Shown piece after piece: positions 1 to 8,270 of a stretch of DNA of 25,861 bases (positions within the stretch are counted from its first letter, which is position 1; the number at the start of each line of letters is the position of its first letter). The notes beneath the pieces were generated by a model that saw only the letters and a program-made list of their open reading frames with translations, ran no database searches and had not been told where the DNA came from. The translations under genes and the position numbers were made by a program. Source of the stretch: an archaeon (GTDB lineage: Archaea > Asgardarchaeota > Hermodarchaeia > Hermodarchaeales > Hermodarchaeaceae); assembly GCA_016550415.1 (NCBI GenBank), contig JABXGU010000761.1:1-25861 (forward strand), in the 5' to 3' direction.

Positions 1-238
1 CATTCTTCTGTTTCGGATTCTCATCAGAATTTTTCAATATCAGAGGGATTAGTGGTAGAAATAATATGAAACTAAGTAGGAAAAGCTGTTCAAGAGATAA
101 ACCGCACAACCATCCAACTAAGTTTAGTATAACACTTAAACATAGAAAAAAAGGGACCCCAATAGTTATCAGTACCTGATGTAGAAACGCTAGATTGAAG
201 AAATAGCCTCTGCGTCTTAATTTAACTTGAAATTTCAA
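1..238 (-). CDS. Partial membrane-protein ORF cut by the window edge
   Basis: An open frame on the minus strand runs from a TTG at 238 off the left edge, with about 79 codons visible and an in-frame TAA just upstream at 251-253. The translation begins with a basic stretch (LKFQVKLRRRGYF), then shows two strongly hydrophobic segments (roughly residues 18-43 and 50-68), then a polar KNSDENPKQKN. It looks like a membrane protein or the membrane end of one. No family is recognised. No clear ribosome-binding site precedes the TTG, so the start is uncertain; it could also be a decayed remnant of a longer gene. It diverges from the glycosyltransferase at 334 and shares its AT-rich composition. Confidence 0.4.
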   Translation of the reverse strand, partial: MKFQVKLRRRGYFFNLAFLHQVLITIGVPFFLCLSVILNLVGWLCGLSLEQLFLLSFILFLPLIPLILKNSDENPKQKN

Positions 239-333
239 TGCGAGTTCAGGTTATTGAGTTAAAATAGATAAGGTTTAAGGTTGTTGCTAGGTGTTAGTAA
301 AATCATTATCACAAAAGTAAGGGAGAAGCCACT

Positions 334-1488
334 TTGAATGTATTAGTTGTTCCTGCAATTGACTGGCTTGCTGGACCTGAAAATAGGCTTCACCGAATTT
401 TTCACAGGATTAGTAATCAATGCCATGTTCATGTTGTTCGTTTTGATATGGGTGAAAAACCAATTAGAGTAGATAGACTTGTACACTTACATCGCCCACC
501 TACTCTAAAAGTGTCAAGCCTTCCGTTGTTTTATACGCTTAATGCACTAAGTCAATATCGTTATTTTTTAAAATTAATTCGCTGCTATAAGATTGACATT
601 GTAGTTACTACAAATCTACTTGCTGGTGCTCTAGCAATTAAAGCAGCTAAGCGTGAAGGTATTGCTTCTGTGTTTGATTATGTTGATTACCTCCCTTCGT
701 TTGCAGATAACCTCAAAATACAGAATCAAGGTAAGAAGTTAGTCAGTTTTGTTGCTAGGATGATTAATGATTATAATCTTTACCAGTGTGATCTAGTTAT
801 TGCGGCTGGAGAGTTATTGTACAGGCATGCTAGCAAACTGCATGATCATGTTGTATACCTTCCCAATGGCGTAAATATCCAACGATTTAACCCTAATCAT
901 CGTGCAGAGGAGATTAGGAATAAATATGGTTTAACTGGTCCTGTGGTTGGATATGTTGGTTATATCCAGTTCTGGGTGAATCTAGAACCCGTGATATTTG
1001 GTTTCAAGGAAGTCCTTGAGAGATTTCCTGATGCAAAATTTTTGATTGTTGGACCTGGGAAAAAATTAGATTCTGTTAAGAAGCTAATACATAATTTGGG
1101 CTTACAATCTAGCGTTATAGTAACTGGGCGTATTGACTATGATTTGGTTCCAAAATACTTGTCAATAATGGATGTTTGTATATTACCTTTCAGAAAGACG
1201 AGTACTACTAATTGTGCGATTCCCCTCAAGGCTCATGAATATGCAGCCATGGCAAAACCTATAATTTCAACTCCTCTGACTGAGCTTATGCGTGAATACG
1301 AGGGGGCAGTTATTTCAGCGGAATCTCCTCAGTCCTTCAAGAATGCGCTATTGAAGATATTCGGAGATGCAGCTTTAAGAAGGAAAATGGGTAGAAAGGC
1401 GAGAGATATTGCGGAAAGGAAATTTAGTTGGGATGTTATCGCACAACAATATCTAAAATGTCTAGAAATAACTGTCAATGCAAGTTAA
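334..1488 (+). CDS. GT4-family (GT-B fold) glycosyltransferase
   Basis: Probable nucleotide-sugar-dependent glycosyltransferase of 384 residues, the usual GT4 length, acting at the cytoplasmic face in glycan assembly. The N-terminal Rossmann-like half (1-190) ends in LPNGVNIQRFNP (176-187), a typical GT4 linker. The C-terminal donor half has VVGYVGY (204-210), FLIVGPG (236-242), the LSIMDVCILPF strand (276-286) and KAHEYAAMAKPIISTP (299-314), the nucleotide-sugar-binding equivalent of the EX7E region. The start is TTG at 334 behind GGGAG at 321-325. Donor, acceptor and linkage cannot be told. The gene is visibly more AT-rich than the ribosomal genes to the right. It converges on the GT-C-like gene ending at 1528. 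Confidence 0.85.
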   Translation: MNVLVVPAIDWLAGPENRLHRIFHRISNQCHVHVVRFDMGEKPIRVDRLVHLHRPPTLKVSSLPLFYTLNALSQYRYFLKLIRCYKIDIVVTTNLLAGALAIKAAKREGIASVFDYVDYLPSFADNLKIQNQGKKLVSFVARMINDYNLYQCDLVIAAGELLYRHASKLHDHVVYLPNGVNIQRFNPNHRAEEIRNKYGLTGPVVGYVGYIQFWVNLEPVIFGFKEVLERFPDAKFLIVGPGKKLDSVKKLIHNLGLQSSVIVTGRIDYDLVPKYLSIMDVCILPFRKTSTTNCAIPLKAHEYAAMAKPIISTPLTELMREYEGAVISAESPQSFKNALLKIFGDAALRRKMGRKARDIAERKFSWDVIAQQYLKCLEITVNAS

Positions 1489-1527
1489 TGACTTTAAACA
1501 AATCATCCTTATTTGGGTCATGGGGTT

Positions 1528-3228
1528 TTAAGTAGCTAGCCAATAGATATTAGCATTTAAGTTATCATAAATCTTTGAAGCAAAATTATTCCTATCCAAG
1601 ATGTTGGAACATTCCAAAGTTATTGGATGTACCAGAAACTCTAGTATAAAATTGGCTTCCATTAGATCACTCGTCATAAAGTATGCACTTTCTTGATATG
1701 TACTCGGGTCATCAAATACAACCATAGGATTTTCGAGCACTAATTGGTTTAGAGGAAGAAAATCGAACCGAGTAGTACCTCTCGGGAACATTCCGTACAT
1801 CATCCGGATTAGTCGTCCGTCGGTAACTATAAGTGCCTGGTTGTCTGCTTTTTCACGTAACCATAAGCCTTGGTCGATTTCTGATTGTTTACACCATTCT
1901 GGGTACCATCCACCGATTGGTGAGTATAGGTTATAGATTCCTCCTATCGAGAATGTAATTAGCAACATCATTATTGCAGGTAATGTCAACCGATTTAGAA
2001 GGTGCCGCGAATTGTGAAGTGATTCTCGGAGTTTCAATATGGCAATGGTTGACATTATTGCAAATGGAATTATAAGAAATGCAAAATGACGATGACTAAA
2101 TCCAACTTCCAAAGAGTATTGCCCAATAGCCAAAAGCAAGAGATGAATAATGCTCGTGTAACTGAAAGATAAGCTAATCACTAGAGTTGAAATCACAATG
2201 AATAACCCAATCACACTAGTTTTGGAGTCAACCCAAGGCATCAATGGTACGACGGATATACTAAGACCAAGTAGACAAGAGAAAAGCCCAAACTTGAAAA
2301 TTGTCCATAATATCGGACGATCGTAGGGATAGAAAATTGTTACAGAAGCTAAGAAGCCTATACCAGCAATACAGCTAAAAAAGAGAAACAGTTGCCTTGC
2401 GCGATTAGTTTTAAACAAACGAAGAAAGTTCCAAAACTTCTCACGACTTAACCATAGGAGTCCACACGCGATAAAAAATATCACTAGCCCGGACGCCAAA
2501 AGAGGGAAATATCTACCAAACATTCCAACCATTAATGGACTCGATAATATTAGAAGACCGAACAGAGACACAATCAAAGCTAGAGAAAGCGTCGTACCAA
2601 TTTTCCGTGTTAAAGAATTAAGGCTAACAACTGAAGCTAAGAGAAGGGCAAACGCAAAGTACAGTCCAAAAAGTGATGTTAATTGATGGCTTAGAACTAG
2701 TACAACTAGTAGGATTGGCATCATGATAATCCATTTAGTGTAACCTTCTTCTTGCTTGACTGATTTTATAGAAACTGATATGATTAGGGCAAGATAAGTT
2801 AGAGCAAAATTTTCTGGGATAACACAATTGGTTTGAGCTAGAACATCAACATCCAAGGAAAAGATTAGCATAGCAATAATGGTTTGCCAACTATCACCAA
2901 AGAGGCTACGAAATAATGTGAAAAAAGCTAAGAAACCTAAAACAACTAGAATGGAAGCGTAGATTCGAAAACTATCGATGAGAGAAAGACCAAAGAATTG
3001 ATAGATTAAACATGCAAATATATGCAAAAAAGGCGTATTAGTGTAAGGGTTTTCAATGGGATTTAGGAGTGGAATATGGTTCTGTGTTAAAATAGACTCA
3101 ACATACCCGATGTGAGTCCAAGCATCAAAACTATAGACGCCTGGATAAAAAAGCAAAGGAATAATCCGTGGTAGAACCCATGCCATAAAAACAACAGCAT
3201 AAGCTAGACGTTTCATCTCAAGCTTCAT
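1528..3228 (-). CDS. Polytopic membrane protein, GT-C-like glycosyltransferase
   Basis: A 566-residue protein with about 12 hydrophobic segments. The first extracytoplasmic loop carries YSFDAWTHIGYVESIL (32-47), an acidic motif just after the first membrane helix. This layout is typical of GT-C enzymes (PMT/ArnT/GT39-like) that take sugars from polyprenyl phosphate outside the membrane. A further loop motif, NPYTNTPFLH (60-69), also fits. The C-terminal 100 residues are soluble. I infer a lipid-linked-sugar transferase for surface glycans; a polymerase or an uncharacterised membrane family are alternatives. The ATG lies near a TATA-like CTTTTAAG (3253-3260), so the message may be almost leaderless. 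A second ATG follows four codons later. AT-rich like its left neighbours. Confidence 0.6.
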   Translation of the reverse strand: MKLEMKRLAYAVVFMAWVLPRIIPLLFYPGVYSFDAWTHIGYVESILTQNHIPLLNPIENPYTNTPFLHIFACLIYQFFGLSLIDSFRIYASILVVLGFLAFFTLFRSLFGDSWQTIIAMLIFSLDVDVLAQTNCVIPENFALTYLALIISVSIKSVKQEEGYTKWIIMMPILLVVLVLSHQLTSLFGLYFAFALLLASVVSLNSLTRKIGTTLSLALIVSLFGLLILSSPLMVGMFGRYFPLLASGLVIFFIACGLLWLSREKFWNFLRLFKTNRARQLFLFFSCIAGIGFLASVTIFYPYDRPILWTIFKFGLFSCLLGLSISVVPLMPWVDSKTSVIGLFIVISTLVISLSFSYTSIIHLLLLAIGQYSLEVGFSHRHFAFLIIPFAIMSTIAILKLRESLHNSRHLLNRLTLPAIMMLLITFSIGGIYNLYSPIGGWYPEWCKQSEIDQGLWLREKADNQALIVTDGRLIRMMYGMFPRGTTRFDFLPLNQLVLENPMVVFDDPSTYQESAYFMTSDLMEANFILEFLVHPITLECSNILDRNNFASKIYDNLNANIYWLAT

Positions 3229-3252
3229 AGATTGTTATAATGGTAAGCATGT

Positions 3253-3260
3253 CTTAAAAG
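3253..3260 (-). promoter_or_regulatory. Candidate TATA box for the GT-C-like gene
   Basis: The minus strand reads CTTTTAAG here, about 25-30 bases upstream of the ATG at 3228, placing the predicted transcription start at or a few bases before the start codon. No ribosome-binding site is visible, which agrees with a leaderless message. Prediction by eye only. Confidence 0.3.
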
Positions 3261-3341
3261 CAATAATCTTCCTTGTTAATCATCTCAAAACTTTATGCAG
3301 AAAGGATTTTTGTAAAGGAAGTAAAATGAGCAATTGAATTC

Positions 3342-3349
3342 AAAAAAAA
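3342..3349 (-). terminator. Candidate U-tract terminator downstream of FttA
   Basis: A run of eight A on the plus strand gives eight U in minus-strand RNA, about 130 bases after the FttA stop codon. Archaeal termination commonly uses such U-rich tracts, and FttA itself acts on them. No hairpin is needed or seen. Confidence 0.35.
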
Positions 3350-3479
3350 GAATGCTTAACTTGAATTTGTCTTAACGATATGAGTGTCGCATTTTACAAA
3401 CTATCAATGCCAGTGGATTATTAGATATAGGAAACCAATGACTTGTTATAGAATTCTTCTTGTCACAAAGGATGTAATA

Positions 3480-5396
3480 CTAGTAGAGGCGAACGGTTTC
3501 AAAATTTTGAAGAGAACGCGTTTCTATGCGTCGTCTTTGACCAATTTCACGGTGTAGGGAACTTGCGAGATTGATGCATTTGCTAACTTCTCCGTGGCAT
3601 GTAAGAATTCTTTCAGGTTTAGGCTGTATGCGACGTGTGTAGTCAATTAGTTGACGTCGGTCACTGTGTCCTGAGAATCCTTCTACTGTGTGGATTTGAA
3701 GTTCGACTTTGATGACGTCATTACGGCGACCTGATTCGCGAATTGGAAGCTGCCGGCGACCCTTCTGAATTTTACGACCAAGGGTACCTTCTACTTGATA
3801 ACTGACAAAGATGATAGAATTATTGGAGTCACCAGCTAATTGCTTAAAGTATTCAACTGATGGACCGCCAGTGAGCATACCGCTTGTAGCGAGGATTAAG
3901 CACGGACCACTTTCGATGATTTCATCACGGACTTGGTTGCCATTTACTTGAGTGAAATATTCTGCTATGAAGGGATTTTGTCCTTGATGAAAGATTTTGT
4001 CGCGGAGTTCATGGGCAAGATATTCAGGATGTGCTGTGTGTATTGCAGTGGCTTCAATAATCATACCATCAACAAAGACAGGTGCTTCAAGGAGAGTCTT
4101 GCGTTCCATATACTCTTCGATGACAACAAGTAGTTCCTGAGCACGACCCACTGCAAGGACTGGGATTAGAGCCTTGCCGCCACGTTTAAGTGTACGGTTA
4201 ATGTAGTCAACAAGGAGTCTCTCTGAATTCTTCCTTGATGGCATTAGATCACGGGGGGCACCATAAGTGGATTCCATAATTAGGGTTTCAAGTCGGGGGA
4301 ATCTGTCAATTGCAGGCTCAAGGAGGCGACTTCGTGCGTATTTGAAATCGCCCGTATAGGCAAGGTTGTAAAGCCCATCGCCGATGTGCAGATGAGCGAT
4401 ACTGGAGCCTAATATGTGTCCAGCATTATGAAGGGTAAGGCGAACATCTGGAGCAATATCAGTTACTTCGCCATAATTTAGAGGGAGAGTGTGCATTATG
4501 AGATTTCGAACATCTTTGAGTCCGTAGGGTGCAATTTTGCCTTCACGTTGGGCCACATCTAGATAATCGATTTGAAGCATGGTCATGAGGTGCTGTGTAG
4601 GGGCAGTACAGTACACGGGACCTTCGTATCCATACTTGTATAGAAATGGTACAAATCCGCAGTGATCTAAATGCGCATGTGTAATAATTACTGCGTCTAG
4701 TCTAGAGATGTCAAATTCTGGGAGGTCAAAACGGGGAAAGGAATGCTGTGTAGCACCAACATTGACACCACAATCAACCATAACATTAGATTCAGGAGTC
4801 TGTATTAGTATACACATTCGTCCAACTTCTCGGAAGCCACCGAGTGCAGAGAGCCTTACCCAACCATCTTGTGGGACAGCTGGACGATGAATACGACGAC
4901 CAATGGTTCTTAAAATGGCTTTTCTGTCTTCACTGGAGGATTCTAGTGCATGTCTAATTTTGAGTATTGTGTCGGAGCGAAGTGGTGGAGTTCGGATAAC
5001 TGTTGGTCTCCAAAGTGTTGCCTGACGAATTTGGTCCATGGTGGTGCCTGTTCGACCAATGACAAGGCCGGGTTTCTTTGCTTCAATAATGACTTCGCCA
5101 ATTGTATCATTAAAAGTGATGCCAGTGATTTCTGCTTCTTCAGGAACAATTCTTCGAATTTCCTCTTCAGCTTTTTCTGGAGGAAAACGAACTGAAGGAT
5201 CTGAGCGAACAACAATGCGTTTGCGAAGTTGCTTTGCTAATTCTTTGACAGCAGATTGTTCCCCAAATGTGCTGGGGTTCCTTGCATAAATTGCAATCTC
5301 TGGTCCTTCAAACTCAATCTTAGAGACCTCCGCTGATGCAGGGAGTCGTTCTCTGAGTTGTTGGCGAAATACTTCAAGTGGGTCTTCAACAGCCAT
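3480..5396 (-). CDS. fttA: FttA/aCPSF1: KH-domain beta-CASP ribonuclease, transcription terminator
   Basis: Archaeal CPSF73-like nuclease of 638 residues, the usual aCPSF1 length; in this family it cuts nascent RNA at U-rich sites and releases RNA polymerase. Order: two N-terminal KH-type domains (about 1-75 and 76-145, the second with IGRTG at 113-117), then a metallo-beta-lactamase core with DCGVNVGA (208-215), HAHLDHCG (240-247), HNAGHILGSS (323-332) and TGDF (348-351), then a beta-CASP domain with ESTYG (375-379), GRAQE (417-421) and ATSGMLTGGPS (503-513), and the final metal ligands in GFSGHSD (573-579) and CHGE (600-603). All catalytic residues appear intact. ATG follows GAGAGGTAG (5405-5413, minus). 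Transcribed away from UPF0179. Confidence 0.95.
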   Translation of the reverse strand: MAVEDPLEVFRQQLRERLPASAEVSKIEFEGPEIAIYARNPSTFGEQSAVKELAKQLRKRIVVRSDPSVRFPPEKAEEEIRRIVPEEAEITGITFNDTIGEVIIEAKKPGLVIGRTGTTMDQIRQATLWRPTVIRTPPLRSDTILKIRHALESSSEDRKAILRTIGRRIHRPAVPQDGWVRLSALGGFREVGRMCILIQTPESNVMVDCGVNVGATQHSFPRFDLPEFDISRLDAVIITHAHLDHCGFVPFLYKYGYEGPVYCTAPTQHLMTMLQIDYLDVAQREGKIAPYGLKDVRNLIMHTLPLNYGEVTDIAPDVRLTLHNAGHILGSSIAHLHIGDGLYNLAYTGDFKYARSRLLEPAIDRFPRLETLIMESTYGAPRDLMPSRKNSERLLVDYINRTLKRGGKALIPVLAVGRAQELLVVIEEYMERKTLLEAPVFVDGMIIEATAIHTAHPEYLAHELRDKIFHQGQNPFIAEYFTQVNGNQVRDEIIESGPCLILATSGMLTGGPSVEYFKQLAGDSNNSIIFVSYQVEGTLGRKIQKGRRQLPIRESGRRNDVIKVELQIHTVEGFSGHSDRRQLIDYTRRIQPKPERILTCHGEVSKCINLASSLHREIGQRRRIETRSLQNFETVRLY

Positions 5397-5717
5397 TGGT
5401 TCAACTACCTCTCTTAAGTGAACAGAATTAATGCTTTAAAGTTCTAATTTTTCTGGTGGCTTCTGAAAAGCCTAATCAGACTAAACGATGTCAATTGCAA
5501 TCCCTATATGCGCCAAGGCATAATGTCTTGGACGTAATTATGTAATATCATAGGATAGGGAAAACAGCGACTCAGATTAGTTGGAATCCTATCACTGAAC
5601 CGCTGAATGAGAGAGTTTAGTCAAGAATATTTAAGTCTTTTCAAGTAAAACAACATCGGCGAAGGATAAAAAGCATTTGAGCCTTTACAATAAAGAAACA
5701 ACTAGATTGGTGAACAG
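5397..5717. other. 321-base divergent intergenic region, fttA / UPF0179
   Basis: No convincing ORF or tRNA. It should hold both promoters. A TATA-like CTTTAAAG (5434-5441) lies upstream of fttA on the minus strand. On the plus strand AATATTTAAG (5625-5634) and GATAAAAAG (5665-5673) are candidates for UPF0179. A 7-base inverted repeat, ATAGGAT (5550-5556) and ATCCTAT (5586-5592), lies between them and could be an operator or chance. It is the longest gene-free stretch inside the window. Confidence 0.5.
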
Positions 5718-6161
5718 ATGCCGCTTGTAACCCTTGTTGGAAAACGTCAAGCACAAATAGGTAAGGAATTTGTCTATTTGGGGCGTTCAACCAAATGTCT
5801 CGAATGTCCCCTACGTAAAGTATGTTGCGATAAACTAGAACCCGACCGTGTTTATGTCGTCACAGTTGTTCGTGACCGAACACATGAATGCCCAGTACAC
5901 GAAGAAGGAGTTCAAATCGTTGAGGTAGAAGAGGCAACAGAAAAGGTTGCACTTCCCACCCACCAACTATTCGAAAATGCAGTCCTTACATTTCATCCAC
6001 ATCATTGTGATGAATTGGAGTGCCCGAACTATGAAGCTTGTAATCCAAAGGGATTAAGAACGGAAGATCGTTGTCGAGTGGAAAAAGTGCTTCAGAAAGC
6101 AAATCTTCCTTGTTCTAAGGAACGTAAACTTGGGCTAGCAATAGTTCGGCGAGTAGTTTAG
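5718..6161 (+). CDS. UPF0179 family cysteine-rich protein
   Basis: Conserved archaeal protein of unknown function, 147 residues, typical for UPF0179. Ten cysteines are visible: C27, C30, C36 and C37 (CLECPLRKVCC), C58 (HECPVHEEG), C97, C102 and C108 (CDELECPNYEAC), C119 and C132. The spacing suggests metal or Fe-S binding, which is inference. A small beta-rich segment (about 40-70, VYVVTVVRD) lies between the cysteine clusters. No signal peptide or membrane helix, so cytoplasmic. ATG follows GGTGA (5709-5713). It is divergent from fttA and ends eight bases from the convergent FKBP gene. Family assignment is fairly firm; the role is unknown. Confidence 0.85.
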   Translation: MPLVTLVGKRQAQIGKEFVYLGRSTKCLECPLRKVCCDKLEPDRVYVVTVVRDRTHECPVHEEGVQIVEVEEATEKVALPTHQLFENAVLTFHPHHCDELECPNYEACNPKGLRTEDRCRVEKVLQKANLPCSKERKLGLAIVRRVV

Positions 6162-6169
6162 TCGGGTAC

Positions 6170-6961
6170 TCATGTAGGCGTCTGTTTAGTCATACTCATC
6201 GACCACTCTTCTACAAAGAGTACCTTTGAGTATTTGTCTTTCAGATAGGTTTCAATATCGTGTGTAATTCCCAGCTTTTGGATCTGCAGCGATTGGCTGA
6301 GTAAAATTCGAGGATCTGGATTTAATGTAATGGTCACTGTCTTACCATGTGCTGAGATACTGAATGCCTTGGGTTCAACACCGTAGAAGCGGCGACTAAC
6401 CAGCGCATCAAGCTTATCTTTTAACGCATCAAACTTCTGAATTACTGTTATTTCATAGTCAACAATTCGACTTGCCAGTGGGGGATTAAAATCAATAGTT
6501 ACGCGGCCACCACCAATATGCCGGATTGTTCCGGTTTGATTTCCCATTCTGATGCGCATTCCACGGGCAACTTTCTCTTCTGATTTGATACGTCCACGTG
6601 GAATTGTACGTACTTGTTTGGGATCTCGTACACCAAATGCTTTCTCAGGTTCTAGTACTATGTTTTTGGTTTCACCTACTTTCATTCCTAGAAGTGCTTC
6701 ATCAATCCCAGGAAGAATCCATCCTTGCCCAACAATCAATAATTTGGGTTGAAAGACTGTTTCCTCGTTATAGACTCCATCTGCTTTTGCAACATCTGCT
6801 TTAGTTGTATCAAAGAGTTTTCTATCATCGTGGGTTCTACCAATCAAGTCGACGAGAATAAAGTCACCTGAGTCAATGGTTGGAGATGTAGCGGCGATTT
6901 TTTCCTTTTGAGTGCCTGTCGTCTTTGGCTTTTCTTTCCTAGAAGCTCGCGGTTTAGACAC
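6170..6961 (-). CDS. Long FKBP-type peptidyl-prolyl cis-trans isomerase (SlyD-like)
   Basis: Prolyl isomerase and chaperone of 263 residues. A lysine-rich N-terminal tail (1-30) precedes the FKBP domain: FILVDLIGRT, VGQGWILPGIDEALLGMKVGE with the active-site pocket, then EKAFGVRD leading into an insert-in-flap domain (about 110-150), and a return to the FKBP core at VTIDFNPPLA. A C-terminal domain of about 85 residues follows, as in archaeal FKBP26-like proteins. No signal peptide, so likely cytoplasmic. The start is GTG at 6961 behind GGGGTGA (6969-6975, minus), with a TATA-like element about 25 bases upstream of the predicted start of transcription. It converges on UPF0179. The basic tail is lineage-variable and may bind ribosomes or RNA (guess). 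Confidence 0.9.
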   Translation of the reverse strand: MSKPRASRKEKPKTTGTQKEKIAATSPTIDSGDFILVDLIGRTHDDRKLFDTTKADVAKADGVYNEETVFQPKLLIVGQGWILPGIDEALLGMKVGETKNIVLEPEKAFGVRDPKQVRTIPRGRIKSEEKVARGMRIRMGNQTGTIRHIGGGRVTIDFNPPLASRIVDYEITVIQKFDALKDKLDALVSRRFYGVEPKAFSISAHGKTVTITLNPDPRILLSQSLQIQKLGITHDIETYLKDKYSKVLFVEEWSMSMTKQTPT

Positions 6962-7003
6962 TGATAGTCACCCCTTATAGAGTCAAGCCTACAGCCTGCC
7001 GAA

Positions 7004-7013
7004 GCTTTATTAA
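7004..7013 (-). promoter_or_regulatory. Candidate TATA box for the FKBP gene
   Basis: The minus strand reads TTAATAAAGC. The predicted transcription start is near 6983, leaving a short leader containing the GGGGTGA ribosome-binding site. Called by eye from position and AT content. Confidence 0.35.
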
Positions 7014-7106
7014 CGCTTCCATAAGCTAGCTAAAAATTGCTTGGTTAATGGGTGTTCTTTGTCACGTTGAAATGTTTAGCCATGAAAAATTGCGGTGGAC
7101 AGGTAG

Positions 7107-8270
7107 TTGAAAGTACTAATAGTGGTCGAATCCCACTCTAAGAGGGCAGGTGGAGGCCCTGTATATTGGGCTTCACTCAGCAAATGGCTAATTCGACGCG
7201 GTCATGATGTGATTATACTAAGTGGAATCGAACGGGGATCGCCATTTGCTTCACCTAACACAATAGGACTCCTCCCAGTAAAATCGAATCTTCGGCAGCG
7301 TTCACTATCAACTTTGATAAGTCGAATGAAATTTGCTATTCGTTTAATCAATCCTGTTCGCTCATATGCACAGAGCTGGCAGCCAGATATTATTCACACC
7401 GTCCCACCAATAGCCTCTGAAGCAGCTCTCCGAGCAGGAATTGCAACCAAAGTTCCCGTCATAGCATCAATATTGTCTCATGTAGAGGAACAATGGCAAA
7501 CGTTAGAAGATTTATCATACCGAGTGGCATTATTCCGAACCCTAGAACGCCGATCTATTCGACGCCCCTTTGCTAAAATAATTTGTCTAACACAACGTTC
7601 TCAAAGAGTGTTACAAGCAGAGGGAATTGAGCCGGAGCGACTAGTTCATATTCCCCACGCCATTGATACAGAGAAGTTCACAAAGGGTGTTTACCCCCAT
7701 TTTCGTAAACAACTCCAGTTAGGTCCTGATTCATTTGTACTAGGCTATGCAGGAGCTCTTACTCGTGACAAGGGAATTCACCATTTGCTCAATGCAATGG
7801 CAACGCTTCAGCATAGACAGAATCTTCACCTCTTATTAGCAGGAGAAGGAGAAGAAAGACCATATTTTGAACAGCTTATTAGAAGCCAAAAAATTCGAAA
7901 TGTTGCATTTCTTGGAGCTATTGAGCATGACGCTATGCCTGCCTTTATGGCATCCTTGGATTTGTATGTGGTGCCATCTTATACTGAAACTCTGCCCACA
8001 TCTGTCTTAGAAGCATTGGCCACAGGGACTCCGGTGATGGCGACAGGAGTTGGAGGCACAGCAGAATTTCTTCAGAATAAGCTGGGTGTTGTCATTCCAC
8101 AGCCTGATGCAAAAATCATTGCAGAGATGATTGATAAATGGATGGATCGGAAAAGGGAATTGAAACAGATGGGTGAGAGAGGATATCAGCAAGTTATGAA
8201 AGAGCATACTTGGGAGAAGACAAGTCTTCTTACTGAGAGAGTGTACGAGAAGTGTCTGCAAGAGAAATAG
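7107..8270 (+). CDS. GT4-family glycosyltransferase with EX7E motif
   Basis: Retaining GT-B glycosyltransferase of 387 residues. The N-terminal acceptor domain starts VLIVVESHSKRAGGGPVY with the glycine-rich loop (13-19). HIPHAIDTEKF (181-191) links to the donor domain. There, GYAGALTRDKGIHHLL (213-228) and LLLAGEGEE (242-250) match GT4 sugar-nucleotide-binding motifs, and the EX7E pair is E294 and E302 in TETLPTSVLEALATGTPV. The start is TTG at 7107, eight bases after GGTGG (7094-7098). Its 3' end overlaps the flippase gene by 19 bases, so the two are probably co-transcribed and translationally coupled in one glycan assembly and export pathway. Sugar specificity unknown. Confidence 0.9.
   Translation: MKVLIVVESHSKRAGGGPVYWASLSKWLIRRGHDVIILSGIERGSPFASPNTIGLLPVKSNLRQRSLSTLISRMKFAIRLINPVRSYAQSWQPDIIHTVPPIASEAALRAGIATKVPVIASILSHVEEQWQTLEDLSYRVALFRTLERRSIRRPFAKIICLTQRSQRVLQAEGIEPERLVHIPHAIDTEKFTKGVYPHFRKQLQLGPDSFVLGYAGALTRDKGIHHLLNAMATLQHRQNLHLLLAGEGEERPYFEQLIRSQKIRNVAFLGAIEHDAMPAFMASLDLYVVPSYTETLPTSVLEALATGTPVMATGVGGTAEFLQNKLGVVIPQPDAKIIAEMIDKWMDRKRELKQMGERGYQQVMKEHTWEKTSLLTERVYEKCLQEK

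Noticed and set aside
4943..5215. 90-codon ORF inside fttA in another frame
   Set aside because: Shadow of the KH-domain coding region; low-complexity product.
5397..5717. Possible C/D-box small RNA (CTGA and GATG-like elements)
   Set aside because: Box C and box D consensus are not both present at proper spacing; called only an intergenic region.
7121..7137. tRNA T-arm-like sequence AGTGGTCGAATCCCACT
   Set aside because: It lies in the well-supported start of a GT4 gene (codons for VVESH), lacks one T of the T-loop consensus, and no acceptor, D or anticodon arms are found around it.
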